Shown: positions 12,469-23,768 of the stretch, one piece after another
Numbering within the stretch: position 1 is the stretch's first letter
Layout: each line of letters begins with the position of its first letter
Assembly (NCBI GenBank): GCA_946800325.1
Contig: OX326956.1
Location: forward strand, 12,937,167-13,001,166
Source of the DNA: Luzula sylvatica
Taxonomy: Eukaryota; Streptophyta; Magnoliopsida; Poales; Juncaceae
Length of the DNA stretch: 64,000 nucleotides
Direction of reading: 5' to 3'
Position numbers and translations under genes: made by a program
Notes under the pieces: generated by a model
The model's database searches: none
What the model was told of the DNA's origin: nothing
The model's input: the letters and a program-made list of their open reading frames with translations, nothing else

Positions 12469-13559
12469 ATGGCATCATCGGGCAAAGAAGAAGCCGGCGA
12501 TCATGCCTCCACCGATTCGCAATCCCCGTAAGCCGCCCCGCTTATTCTTACCCCTTTCACTCTTCTCCATTTCCTTCTTTCTCTCTCTTTCTTTGATTTT
12601 GATTTAAGCGAGTTCACCTTTCGATTTTGATTTTGATTTTGATTTGAGTGCAGACAGAAGAATACGTTCAAAGATCCTGACGATGGGAAGCAGAGATTCC
12701 TTTTGGAGCTGGAATTCATGCAGTGCTTAGCTAACCCTACTTATATCCACTGTATGTATATGACCTGATCGAAATCTGAAAATCAACTGAATTTAGACTA
12801 ATTGTCGCAAAAATTATGTTCTTTTCTGTAATTTTTACTTCAGACCTTGCACAAAACCGTTATTTCGAAGACGAGGCCTTCATTGGTTATTTAAAATACC
12901 TCAAATATTGGCAAAAACCCGAGTATGTTAAATTCATAATGTAAGCTCTCTCTCTCTCTCTCTCTCTGTCTGAAGCAATTAGACATCTAAAGAGTAAATA
13001 AAAATGGATGAATTGCGGAATTGGATTAAATTGAGAAAAACCCTAATTTGCAGGTACCCACATTGTCTTTACTTCCTCGAGCTTCTCCAAAACCCTAATT
13101 TTCGTAACGCAATGGCCCATCCTGGCAGCAAGGTTACATTCCAAAACCCTAATTCTAAAACAGTATTTTTATTTCATTTTTTGCTTTTCGAATCTTGATT
13201 TTTCCTTCTTTAACAGGAAGTGGCTCATAGACAACAATATTTCTACTGGAAGAATTACAGAAACAACAGAATGAAACACATATTACCTCAGCCTCCTCCT
13301 GAACCGGTACCGGTACCGGTACCAGGATCTGTACCCGTACCTGTACCGCCACCTATGGCTACGGTTGGGGGATCTAACATTAACACCAGCCTCTCTCCAT
13401 TGCAACAGTTTAATATGCCTAAATCTGAAACGAGAAATACTATGGGAGATCGCAGAAAGAGAAAGTACGTACATTTTATATCCATCTTATTATTTATCAT
13501 TTTGAAGGGGTATATATGATATTTAAGTTTTTCTTTTTTTTTACAGGAAAGATAGTTGA
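12469..13559 (+). CDS. MED31: Mediator complex subunit 31 (6 exons, 197 aa)
   Basis: MED31 (SOH1) is a small conserved subunit of the Mediator middle module, linking transcription factors to RNA polymerase II in the nucleus. The exons are 12469-12527, 12654-12751, 12844-12940, 13054-13132, 13217-13464 and 13547-13559; all phases agree and the stop is TGA. The core domain spans about residues 27-115 and includes the signature blocks RFLLELEFMQCLANPTYIH, YLAQNRYFEDEAFIGYLKYL and YWQKPEYVKFI, then the YPHCLYFLELLQNPNFR block and WKNYRNNR. The C-terminal part is low-complexity and Pro/Val-rich (PVPVPVPGSVPVPVPPP) and ends RRKRKKDS. Length matches plant MED31 (~196 aa). The ATG opens exon 1 just after the pyrimidine-rich leader. 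No defects were seen. Confidence 0.97.
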
Positions 13560-13825
13560 GGAAGTAATTAATCCTATTATTCAAATGAAAACCTTGTTTG
13601 TAACAGTGTTCGCTTTTAATTAATGCTGTGATTTTAATATTGTTTTAGTTATTCAGATTTCGAACAGAGTATTATTATGCAAATAAATCAATTGATCTCA
13701 TAAAAAAGTATTAAAACAAAGCTATTTATTTATTAATTAATACACAAAACGTACAAAATAAATATCCAACATTAATTAATACAACTGAGTAGAAAAGCTA
13801 GTGTACAAATAAAATATTTTCTAAT

Positions 13826-16192
13826 TTAAAACCTATAACTACCATGTCCGCCACTTAATCGTGGCGACCCGTTTGACCCGTAATAAGAAGAAGACGAATA
13901 ACTCAATCTATATCCACCACCCGCATCGTAATTACTTCTCGATGGAGCCTCTTTATGCCCCGCAAGGAAATCCTACAATTTTACAATTCTCCCCTTATAT
14001 TCTATAATTTTACAATTCAAGAATGCTGTTAATGTATATTATTTACCTGAACGAGTTGCTGAGCGATTTGGACCTGAGAAGGGGTGCCTTTTATTTCGAC
14101 GGTTATTTCGTCTGGATCTCGACTCTCCTGTACCGTAACAAGGGCCCCGCTTTGAACCCTAATATAAGATATATTACTTCCTCCAGACCCTATTATATCC
14201 TCCGCATATATCAATGGTATTTGCATACTTTGCATCACCTTAAAAAAAGTATCATAAAAACATAAGGGCTTTTCTGTAATTTTAAATAGGGGGATTTACA
14301 TATTTACCCTTTCATAAATCTAAAATATCATAATTACCCAAAAATTAAAAGCCATCCAATTTCTCCGTTAAAACTAACGGTCAACATTTAATATTACTAT
14401 TTTACCCTTCTAAAAACCCAAAATGTCATATTTACCCTTTTAGATTTATGAAAGGGTAAATATGATATTTTTATTTTTAAAAAGGTAAATATGATATTTT
14501 GGGTTTTTAGAAGGGTAAATATTAATTTTAAATGTTGACCGTTATAACTAACGGAGAAATTGGATGGTTATTTATTTTGGGGTAAATATGATATTTTAGA
14601 TTTATGAAAGGGTAAATATGATATTTTAATTTTAAGAAGGGTAAATAATAAATATGTAATTTCAAGTTTAAAAAAGGGTAAATATGTAAATCCTCCTTTT
14701 AAATAAACAGGGGTCTATTTCCGAAATTACCATGAATTAATTACCTGAGTGAGCAATGGACCTCCTCCACCAGGCCGATTAAGAGCAGATGAAGAATAAC
14801 TGGAGAGAGCTGGATCTCTTCCGTAAAGAGAGAGTCCAGTTCGTGACACGTCAGCATTTGCAGGCAGGTCCCGTCCGTAAAGGGATAGTCGGGTTCTTGC
14901 CATGTCAGCGTTTACAGGGGGGTCCCGCCCGTAAAGAGCGAGTCCACTTCTCGCCACGTCATCATTTAAAGGCGGGTCCCGTCCATATAGAGCGATTCCA
15001 GTATTTAGAACTGGATCGCGCCCATAAATGGAGAGTCCAGTTCGTGAAACACTGACAGGTGGATCCCTCTCGAGAAACAAAGCATCTATTTTAATTGGAA
15101 TAGGAAGAGCGTGTTCGTTGAGTATGCTGCGCTGAGGTGGCGCTACATCGGCCGCCCACTTGTCGATCTGTTGTTGAACTGGCTGTCCAGCTTTATTTGT
15201 AACCTAAATAAGAAAGTATATACATATTCTAATTACTAGTTTCGATTTAAATTGAAGATTTTTATACAATTACGATTTTTTCGAATAAAGGGACGATGCT
15301 TGGATCTACTAGAAACTTCCGCAAATAGCCCAAGACCGCCTGGAGGGCATTTTCGACTTTTCCAGTTTCTCCTTGAATCTCCACGACCTTCTCGTCTTCA
15401 GATGCATAGTACGGTCTCGTCTCTAAATAACCAAATTGAATTAAAACCAAATTTCGATATATTGTAAGGGTATTTATGAAATTATGCGTACCGGGAGTAA
15501 CTACGCGAACAACAGCGCCGGTTTTCTCTTGAATTGATTTGATCGAGGAGCCGTGCTTGCCGATCAAGTTGGCAGATTGAGATTGGGGGACTAAAAGACG
15601 AATGGCGCAGACAGCTGGCACGACGGCGGTATTGACAGCTGTACCGTCGTCAGAGATTCCGTTGACCTTCTTGAATATTCTCAGTACTGCCTCCATTGCC
15701 GGCGAAATTTCCACCTCTGGTTCTTCTTTTCCAGATACCAAAACCTTTTGTGATTGTTGCAAATTAGATTCGAATTTAGAATCAAAAGTTTAAAATTTTA
15801 AAAATTCGTGGAAGATGACTTACTAATCGTTCGGCGGTACCAACGGGGCCATTGAGAATTTGAACCTTAGCTTTCGTCTCCTCGCAAAGTTTCTTGATGA
15901 GCTCTCCTTTTCGACCTATTATACATCCGACTTTCAAAACCGGCACAATCAGACGAAAGACACTGCACCCCGGCCATCCTGGCCATTTATCGACTTCTCC
16001 TCCGCCCTGCACCGCTTCCCCTGCCGCCTGAACTGTCTTCAATGAATTAGCAGCCGGATCAGACGATTCTGGAACCTCCTCTTCCTCCTCCTCTTCTTCT
16101 TCTTCGTCTTCTTCTTCTTCCTCCTCCTCTACCTCTACTTCAACTGGTTTGGGGACTATAGGATCTTGCTTTGCCTGCCTAAATTTCGCCAT
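13826..16192 (-). CDS. PEPPER/FLK-type KH-domain RNA-binding protein (6 exons, 522 aa)
   Basis: Nuclear RNA-binding protein with three KH domains, most like Arabidopsis PEPPER (a regulator of carpel development and FLC) and its paralogue FLK. Exons are 16192-15824, 15744-15492, 15422-15274, 15203-14745, 14238-14047 and 13972-13826; phases agree throughout. It starts [11 protein letters not shown], then has a Glu-rich tract (about residues 20-45). KH1 follows WPGWPG and carries [16 protein letters not shown] (GxxG = GRKG). KH2 carries [21 protein letters not shown]3 carries [17 protein letters not shown]. After KH2 comes [15 protein letters not shown] as in PEPPER. The linker between KH2 and KH3 holds an amplified LYGRDP module (separate entry). 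The GTG two codons upstream of the ATG is not the start. The choice between PEPPER and FLK orthology is inference from remembered sequences. Confidence 0.93.
14289..14696. mobile_element. Mutator-like MITE in intron 4 of the KH gene (408 bp)
   Basis: The termini are inverted: GGGGGATTTACATATTTACC on the left, and the complement of the right end reads GGAGGATTTACATATTTACC. A perfect 9-bp direct repeat ttttaaata flanks it (14,280-14,288 and 14,697-14,705), the duplication size of Mutator-like elements. The interior is also self-complementary (ccatccaatttctccgtta pairs with a copy near 14,552-14,570), so the whole element folds back. It contains many gggtaaatatgatatttt units and has no coding capacity. 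Confidence 0.82.
14800..15050 (-). repeat. In-frame tandem module in the KH gene (LYGRDP repeats)
   Basis: Within exon 4 the minus-strand frame repeats a module of about 17-20 residues of the form [18 protein letters not shown], with six occurrences of IYGRDP/LYGRDP. The copies are similar at DNA level (ccgtaaagagcgagtcca-like units on the plus strand). It lies between KH2 and KH3, where PEPPER has, as I remember it, only one or two diverged versions (SIYSQDP). Confidence 0.8.
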
Positions 16193-16976
16193 TTTCACTT
16201 CGTTTTTCCTCGCGATTGTTTTTCAGAGAGAAGAAGGGTTTAGATGTTTTTATTTGGAATATTGCTTATATAACCTCGTAAATTTGAATATCACACAAGT
16301 GACCATGAGTTTTATATTGCTCATCTAACCTTGATCCGTTAATAACTAACGAAAAAAGCTCACTTTTGCCCCCTGAAGTGTTCAAAAAAGTGCAACTTGC
16401 CCCCCAAACTCTAATTTTGTTCATTTTGCCCCCCTGAACTCTCATTTTTGCTCACTTTTGCCCCCTCCATCAGTTAAGTGCCCAGTCACCAGTTAAGTGA
16501 TGACGTGGCTATGATGACTTGGCAATTTTTTGATGATTGTACTGCTGACGTGGCCAAATTTAAATTATAATATTACATATCCAATAACAAACAAATAAAT
16601 CCAATAACCCATTATTTGAACCCAATAACCCATTATTTGAACCCTCTCTCTCACTCATCACTCACCAGGTCGCCATTGTTCCCTCTTCGTGCTCTCTCTC
16701 GTGCTCTCGTGCTCTCTCTGTCTCGTCGCCGTCGCCATTGTTCTCTCTCTGTCGTGCTCTCTCTCGTGCCAAGCTCTCTCTCGTGCTCTCTCTCGTGTAC
16801 TCACCAGGTTAGCTCCTCTTTTTCTTCGCTTGCTCTTTGTCCTTCTCTTTCTCGCCATTGTTCTCCTTTTTTCTGAAATTAGGGTTTTTAATGGAATTTT
16901 AGGTTAATTTCAGTGTTTTGCGTAGAATTAGGGTTTTCTGAAATTAGGGTTTTGAGTCGAATTTTAGGGTTAATTT

Positions 16977-17255
16977 TCAGCAAATTAGGGTATCTTCACC
17001 CAAAAAACAGCAATTTTCAGCAAAAAACAGCAATTTTCAGCAAAAAAACAGCAAATTAGGGTTTCTTCACCCAAAAAACAGCAATTTTCAGCAAAAAAAC
17101 AGCAAATTAGGGTTTCTTCACCCAAAAAACAGCAATTTTCAGCAAAAAAAACAGCAAATTAGGATTAATTTCAGCAAAAAAACAGCAAATTAGGGTCAAT
17201 TTCAGCCAAAAAACAGCAAATTAGGGTCAATTTCAGCAAAAAAAACAGCAAATTA
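16977..17255 (+). repeat. Tandem cagcaaaaaacagcaaattaggg array in left MULE arm
   Basis: Roughly six imperfect copies of a unit built from ttttcagcaaaaaacagc and aaattagggttt(cttcaccc) lie head to tail. The right arm carries the inverted counterpart at about 18,785-18,955 with fewer copies, so the arms have changed repeat number independently. Confidence 0.75.
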
Positions 17256-17683
17256 GCATATTTATTTGTCCAATTTTACCAAATTAGGGTTTATTTTGTC
17301 CAATTTCAGGGCTTTTTTCGGGAATTTTCAGCGATTGATGATGGAGGGTTCATCATCGATAGGTATGTTATATCGATTTTGTCGTTTCAAAAAAAAAAAA
17401 AAAATTTCTTGTAATCGAACCCTGATCAGCCCGTCCAGCGAATTTTTTTTTTTGTTGTAGGTACCGATTGTAATCTGAGGGTTTTTTATAATGCTTGGTT
17501 CGAGTACACGAATAGAAACGTCGATTCGAAAGTTCAACAAAAAGGCGAAAAAAGCGAAGAAGCTCATTCGAGAAACGTCGATTCGAAAGTTCAACAAAAA
17601 GGCGAAGAAGCTCATTCAAGATATTTAATGCTTGTTATTATATTGATTTTCATGGTTTTGTTTATGAAATTTGTAATGCTTTA

Positions 17684-17820
17684 GTAATGACTTTTTTTAA
17701 TCGCAAATTTGTAATGATTATCGTGACTATTTTTATCGTAAATTTGTAATGATTATCGTGACTATTTTTATCGCAAATTTGTAATGATTATCGTGATTAT
17801 TTTTATAGCAAATTTTTAAT
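17684..17820 (+). repeat. 38-bp tandem repeat in MULE core
   Basis: Three full and one partial copy of a unit containing aatttgtaatgattatcgtg followed by actatttttatcg. Confidence 0.8.
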
Positions 17821-17828
17821 GTTCGTTA

Positions 17829-17839
17829 ATGGTGTGGGT

Positions 17840-17881
<42 letters not shown>

Positions 17882-18180
17882 TGTGTGGGGGGCAGGGCCA
17901 GGGGCGTGTGTGGGGGTGGGAGGGGGGGGGGACGGGGGACGGGCCTGGCCTGGGGCGTGGACCGGGGTGGGGGGTGGGTGGGGCAGGGCCTGGGGCGTGG
18001 TGTGTGTGTGTGTGTGTGTGTGGGGTGTGTGGGGGGGGGGGGGGGGGGGGGGGGGGGGTGAGGGGAGGGGACATGGGGGGGGAAGGGGCCTGGGGCGTGG
18101 GGGGGAAGGGGACGGGCCAGGGCCTGGGGCGTGGGGTTGGGGGAGGGGAGGGGACGGGGCAGGGGCGTGGGGCTGGTGCT
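17829..18180 (+). repeat. GT- and G-rich core, G-quadruplex prone
   Basis: A (GT)n tract, repeated ggggcgtgg/ggcctggggc units and a 28-base guanine run (18,031-18,058). The plus strand is almost free of A and C runs. Long frames read through it (Gly/Val/Cys-rich, or Pro/His-rich on the other strand) are repeat artefacts. Confidence 0.85.
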
Positions 18181-19036
18181 TTATTTTTTTTTTAATTTGT
18201 AAATTTGTAAATTTGTTATCGCAAATTTGTTTTCGTAAATTATCCAAACTACATAAATTTATCCAAATTATCCAAACTACATAAATTTATCCAAAATACA
18301 TAAATTGTCCAAAATACATAAATTATTTAAATTTGATTTGAAGATTGTCCCGTAGAGGGTGGCGTTTGATTTGAAGATTGTCCCGTAGAGGGCGTCCTTG
18401 ATCTTTGTGGAGCCTAAATTTTCAACAAATTTTGTCAACATAACTTATGAAAGCAATTTTTAAAAAAAGGTAGATGAGTACCTCATTTTTTTTTTCGGAC
18501 AAGTTGTTCGATTATGACCCGCAATACGGCAAATTGAACACTTGACTAATTGACCGGTCCTTGTCATTTTTTTGAAACGACAAAAAAAAAAAAAAAAAAA
18601 AATTCGCTGGACGGGCTGATCAGGGTTCGATTATAAGAAATTTTTTTTTTTTTTTTGAAACGACAAAATCGATATAACATACCTATCGATGATGAACCCT
18701 CCATCATCAATCGCTGAAAATTCCCGAAAAAAGCCCTGAAATTGGACAAAATAAACCCTAATTTGGTAAAATTGGACAAATAAATATGCTAATTTGCTGT
18801 TTTTTTGCTGAAATTGACCCTAATTTGCTGTTTTTTGCCTGAAATTGATCCTAATTTGCTGTTGTTTTGCTGAAATTAACCCTAATTTGCTGAAATTTGC
18901 TGTTTTTTGCTGAAAATTGCTGAAAATTGCTGTTTTTTGGGTGTTTTTTGGGTGAAGAATCCAACTAAAATTAAGAAAGAGACCAACTAAATAGAGAGAA
19001 AAAACAAGTAATTTCAGAAATTTTCGAGAAAGAGAG

Positions 19037-19067
<31 letters not shown>

Positions 19068-19554
19068 GAAAGAAAAAAAAGAGGGGCTAACCGGCGACGG
19101 AGAGGAGAGACCGGCGACCTTGAATTTTCTTTGATGGCGTTAATGGCGTGAGAGAGGGGGCGAGTGAGAGAGAGGGCGAGTGAGAGAAGCTTGGTTTAAT
19201 GGCGTGAAGAGGGTCCTCTGTGAGAGAGAGGGTTCAAATGGGTTTATTTGGTTATTGGATTAATGGGTTAATGGATTTTCTTTGATGGGTTATTGGATTT
19301 ATTTGTTTGTTATTGGATATGTAATATTATAATTTAAATTTGGCCACGTCAGCAGTACAATCATCAAAAAATTGCCATGTCATCACAGCCACGTCATCAC
19401 TTAACTGGTGACTGGGCACTTAACTGATGGAGGGGGCAAAAGTGAGCAAAAATGAGAGTTCAGGGGGCAAAATGAACAAAATTAGAGTTTGGGTGGCAAG
19501 TTGTACTTTTTTGAACACTTCAGGGGGCAAAAATGAGCTTTTTTCATAACTAAT

Positions 19555-20084
19555 CTTTGATTTTGATAAAATAAATTCGAGCCTTATGATGTTTATATTA
19601 GCCCATTTTAATTATTGGGCTAAAACGATTAAGAGCCTAAATATTTTTGAAAAGCCCAACGAACTCAAAAAATGTATAAAATTTTGAAGAGTGAAAAAGA
19701 ATGAAAATAAATATGAAAAGAAAGGAATATTGTCATGCTCTAAAATAGAATGGAATCCATCTCCACTCGAGGGAATAGTCTTTGGTGATCTCTTATCTAA
19801 ATCTCTAATCTATGTTGGGTCCTTGGATCCACTAGATCAAAACTCCACTCCATTTCACATAAAATTATTAAAAAAAATACATTGGTTGGAGTATTGATCA
19901 TTTTAATAAAAAAATTCATATATCAATTGTGGAAATTCAAATTTGTGTCAAAATATACCACAAAAGTGATATAAATCTATAAATATAAATTAATGGATGA
20001 AAATTTTATTGAATTTTAACAATTTATTTAATAATAATCATGTACATTATGTTACTGATAATATATCTTAATCAATCTATTATT
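19555..20084. other. AT-rich intergenic
   Basis: No exon or repeat structure recognised beyond AT-rich low complexity. Confidence 0.4.
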
Positions 20085-20549
20085 TAGAGATGTCAAGGAG
20101 TTGGATAAAACCCGAACCTGATCCGAACCCGTGGGTACCCGATCCGAACGGAACGGATAATATCCGAAAAAATACTTGCGAATTGGGTAATGCTCGAAAA
20201 AGAATATCCGCTCCAGTTTTGGGTTCGGACATAAATTTTTATCCATGGATATTATCCGTTATCCAAAAATACCCGTGGATATTTGAACATGTTGATTTTA
20301 ATATAATTGAAGATATTGCTCGTTTTGTGTATTTGAACATGTTGATTCTTTTATGTATTTAAAATTATTGGTGATTTGGTGATTTTTTTCGGAATATTAA
20401 TATATTTATTTTAGTATTTTCGGTAACGAATAATACCCGCGAATATATATTTATTTGCGAGTTCCGATATGAATATTTGCCCACAAATATTTTTTGTTCG
20501 GGTACGGAAAAATTTACTCAATTCCGCGCCCACGCCGTTGACATCCCTA
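20085..20549. mobile_element. Diverged hAT-like element, family B
   Basis: The ends TAGAGATGTCAAGG and CGTTGACATCCCTA are inverted copies of the family B terminus (TAGGGRTGTCAATGG) seen complete at 43,522. The interior is rich in gatccgaac/cccgtggat motifs. Flanking sequences (aatctattat on the left, atctattaa on the right) look like a target duplication shifted by one base. Confidence 0.7.
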
Positions 20550-20936
20550 AATCTATTAAAATCAAACAGTGATAAACAAAAAATAACTATATTTCTACAA
20601 ATATTTGGAGAGAAAACGATCTACATTTTATAGTGGACTGAAAGCATAAAGTTTGAAATGGAGAGGATGATTGACTGGAGGGAATGTGGACCCTTAGAGA
20701 GGAGCTCACCTGTTGCCTAATTGGCCATGCTGCTTTTGTTCTTTATAGTGAAAGGGCCAAATTCCCACACCCATGTTCTTTTCCAGCTCATTCCACACCT
20801 ATTTTTTTAGTAACTTTTTTTGTCAATTAAACCCTTCACAGATAAATAATATTGCCAGAGGGTTATCAACAGAAAAGTTCACAACTGTTTTAAAGTAAAA
20901 AAAATAAAAATAAATAAGATCAAGATTAGGATGGGC

Positions 20937-21298
20937 AAATGGTTTATTTGGAAACCGAATCGAACCAGTAGAATTCGGTTTAATTAGTTCGATTTTTAGA
21001 ATTATTCGGTTCGATTCGGTTCAAAATTTGTATATTGTTCGATTTATTCGGTTCGGTTCGATTTTGGATTAAGCATAACCGACCAAATTAATATTATTTT
21101 TCATTTTTTTATTATGTTCATTTACAAAAAAATAAAATTTTATATTGTTAAATTAGAAATAAGAAATTCGATTTAAAATCGGTTCGAATTTTATTCAGTT
21201 CGGTTTTAAATCGGTTCAAATTTTATTCGGCTCGGTTCGGTTGGAATCTAGTTCGGTTCGATTTGAATCGGTTCGGTTCAACCGAATGCCCACTCCTA
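20937..21298. mobile_element. MITE with gaattcggttcgg subterminal repeats (362 bp)
   Basis: The ends TAGGATGGGCAAATGG and CCGAATGCCCACTCCTA are imperfect inverted repeats (TAGGAGTGGGCATTCGG type). The flanks are atcaagat on the left and atcaaagat on the right, a near-perfect 8-bp duplication with one inserted base. Subterminal zones carry many tcggttcggtt copies. Related, more decayed pieces lie near 2402 and 42,845. Confidence 0.7.
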
Positions 21299-22420
21299 AT
21301 CAAAGATAGAACCAAAGATATTTCTACTATGGAAATTAAAGGCTCTTATTAATGAAATACTTTTCTGCAAAAATGAATTTATTTTTTATTTGCTTATTTT
21401 TTAGGTTTTATTATTGGCTTAATGGCACCCACAAATGATGACTGCCTACATGAGTCCCATGATCTCAAACATGGATCTTTAATTTTCCAACTTGGAATCT
21501 TTTAATAAAATTTCCAAATCATGTGAGACTAGTTCTTTAATTCCTCATATAGTCCTTTGTATAAATTATATATTTGGGATCTTGATTAATTCCTAATTTA
21601 TCTTATAAGTAAACAATTTTGTAAGTGGACTTAATGATTGCTTAGATAGGGTAGATCCGAAACAATTAAAATAAAGGAAATTTTTGTAAGAAGACCCCTC
21701 TATTATACACAAATTGCGGAGTTATATCTTCATTCTTCGAAAAAATAATTATATATATTTTTTAAATGAAAAAAAGACTATTTTGTGAGTTCATTGACAA
21801 AAATCAATATATTTCTAAAATGATAATCATGTCCATTATTCATTATAACGAGGCTTAGTAGAGTATATTAGGTAGACAAAAAGTAGGCATTGTGAAATTA
21901 AAATTGATAAGTATCTTAGCATAATATTATATGTCAAATTAAATATTGGGTATCTCCATGCTCTAAATCCAGATTCATCAATAATATATAAAAAATAAGA
22001 TTCTGATCAGCACCGAAAAACAACCATAAAGAAGTTCCAAAAAAGAACATGGACTCATGTTCTGAATTGTGATAAACTAAAATTCCATCTGTACAAAAAA
22101 AAATTACAAAAAAATAAAAAAAAAGATAAACCATGACATACATGCCCAAAACAAAATTTCAAGTCCTTCATCTTAATTACTAACTAATATTAAGTCCTTA
22201 ATTCCATTGGTGGTACCGAGCAATGCGTTCCGAAAAAATTCCGTTACTTATGAGTTACCAGATTCGAAAACGGGCAAATTTGTAGAAAAGGGCTAACTTT
22301 TTCGAGAACGAAATATAGGTAGAATAATCCAAGATAAACCCTAATCTTGATTCGTAGTAAGCGACGTGAATCAAAATTTCAATTTTTCGTCCAAACTATG
22401 ACAAGTCTATCGATCGAAAT
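21299..22420. other. AT-rich intergenic downstream of the cyclin gene
   Basis: No exon recognised. Probably includes the 3' UTR of the minus-strand cyclin gene near 22,200-22,420. Confidence 0.4.
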
Positions 22421-23768
22421 TCATACGGCTAGTTGTTTTTGGCGACGAGTACTAGATTCCTCCTCCGAAGGGAAGATATTTACTCTTCGAGAAGGAGGGG
22501 GTAATTGTGTTTCCAAATACAGTATTTCTTTCTGCAAGAGAGAGCAATACAAAGTGAAGGTAATTGGAGTTACGTTCAATTCAAATCCGACGCCGAAAAG
22601 GAAATCCACTTCCAAGTAATTCATCTCCATTAGAGTTATTCCTCCAACCTTCGCGAAATACGCATTGTTGTAGCATCTATATATAAATAAAATAAAAGAA
22701 TAGGCTTAGTTTTCATTTGAGGTCCTATAAAAGATGAAAATGTAGATTTTCAATAATGCACGATAATTTTCATGCGAAAGCGAAACATATTTATATTTTA
22801 TATTTTACAGGGGCATATATGAAATTCGTCTTGGTTAACTTGCAAGTGAAAAATCAAGCCTACCTTATACCAATATAGAGCACCACACTCAATCTCTCTG
22901 AAGTCCCTATCATTTATTTTAATTACATTTTTTCACTTTATGGTATTCATAATGATCTTATTATTATCCAAAATTTCAAAGAAGGCTTTATGCATTTTTT
23001 TTAAAGTGAGATGATTTTTGTTTCACTGTCCCAATCAAACAACTGGCATGTGGGCCAAATTGTGCAAATCATACAAGATGTGAAAGATAATGTGATTGGG
23101 TATGCATGAAATAAAAACATAATTATTATATAGGCAAAATGGTTACTAGTATTAACTCAAACTCATCTTAACAAGATTCTTAGACAGAGAGACTTGATCC
23201 GATCTGAAATGTACATTTGACAGATAAGAGCCAAAATGCAAAACCCAACAAATTCAATTTAGTTTCAAATTTGAAGAGAAAAATATTGTGATTCAGATTT
23301 TTTTTTCAGAGTTTTGTAAGAAATTCATTTGTTTATAAAGTACCACATTAAAACAAGGTAGAATTCAGAAAAATTATGAAAAAAAACATGCAATTTGACT
23401 CACATGTCATCTACGAATTTGACAGCCGTCAAGACGCTGGTGATCAAAAAGCGATGCACATTCAACGAGTCGATTGTGACCTTTGGGTGCCTTTGGAGGA
23501 AACGATCGAGATAAATATACGCGACCACGTAACACGAGGGGCTACAATTGGCAAAACGGAATATCCGTTCCAGGTAGCCCCGTACCGATATGGACGGCTT
23601 TGTTAAGCCCTGAAATGCGGAGGCAGTACCACGTGGCGGCATGACATTGGTCGATGAAGATGATGACGTGGCGGTTTTGTCGTTGAGCGAGGAAACACGT
23701 TCTAGGAGAGAGGAGAGAATGGAGATGATTTTAGGGATTGATTCGAGGTCACTTATCAGGTCTGCCAT
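22421..23768 (-). CDS. U-type (P-type) cyclin, CYCU4-like (2 exons, 206 aa)
   Basis: Plant PHO80-like cyclin that partners A-type CDKs and is linked to the cell cycle and phosphate or brassinosteroid signalling in the family. Exon 1 is 23768-23404 (MADLISDLESIPKII...), exon 2 is 22676-22421 (stop TAG); the donor AT|gtgagt and acceptor atatatag give an in-frame join. The cyclin box spans about residues 55-165 with SISVRGYLERIFRFANCSPS, CYVVAYIYLDRFLQR, LNVHRFLITSVLTAVKFVDD, and after the intron CYNNAYFAKVGGI and NYLEVDFLFGVGFELNVTP. These blocks and the ~200-aa length are typical of the U-type cyclins. At the exon junction the residues read DDI-CYNN, where relatives usually have DD(L/I)YYNN. 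The gene is complete. Confidence 0.95.

Larger units (their letters stand above)
16351..19545. mobile_element. Foldback Mutator-like element with ~1-kb terminal inverted repeats
   Basis: The two ends are long inverted copies of each other. The left end starts GAAAAAAGCTCACTTTTGCC and the right end mirrors it, ending GAGCTTTTTTC. Flanking 9-bp sequences ataactaac (16,342-16,350) and ataactaat (19,546-19,554) match at 8 of 9, fitting a Mutator-type duplication. The inverted arms run inward to about 17,440 and 18,600, where ccctgatcagcccgtccagc pairs with its complement. Each arm carries the gccacgtcatcac region and a tandem aaacagcaaattagggt array. The ~1.1-kb core is tandem 38-bp repeats plus a GT- and G-rich block. 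No transposase frame was found, so it is non-autonomous. Confidence 0.85.

Noticed and set aside
16616..16907. Frames rich in Leu/Ser or Arg/Glu as a coding exon
   Set aside because: They come from ctctctcgtg repeats inside the left arm of the Mutator-like element.
17829..18284. Long open frames (up to ~150 codons) on both strands, rich in Gly/Val/Cys or Pro/His/Thr
   Set aside because: They are read through (GT)n and G runs in the core of a transposon; open in several frames at once, so composition artefacts.
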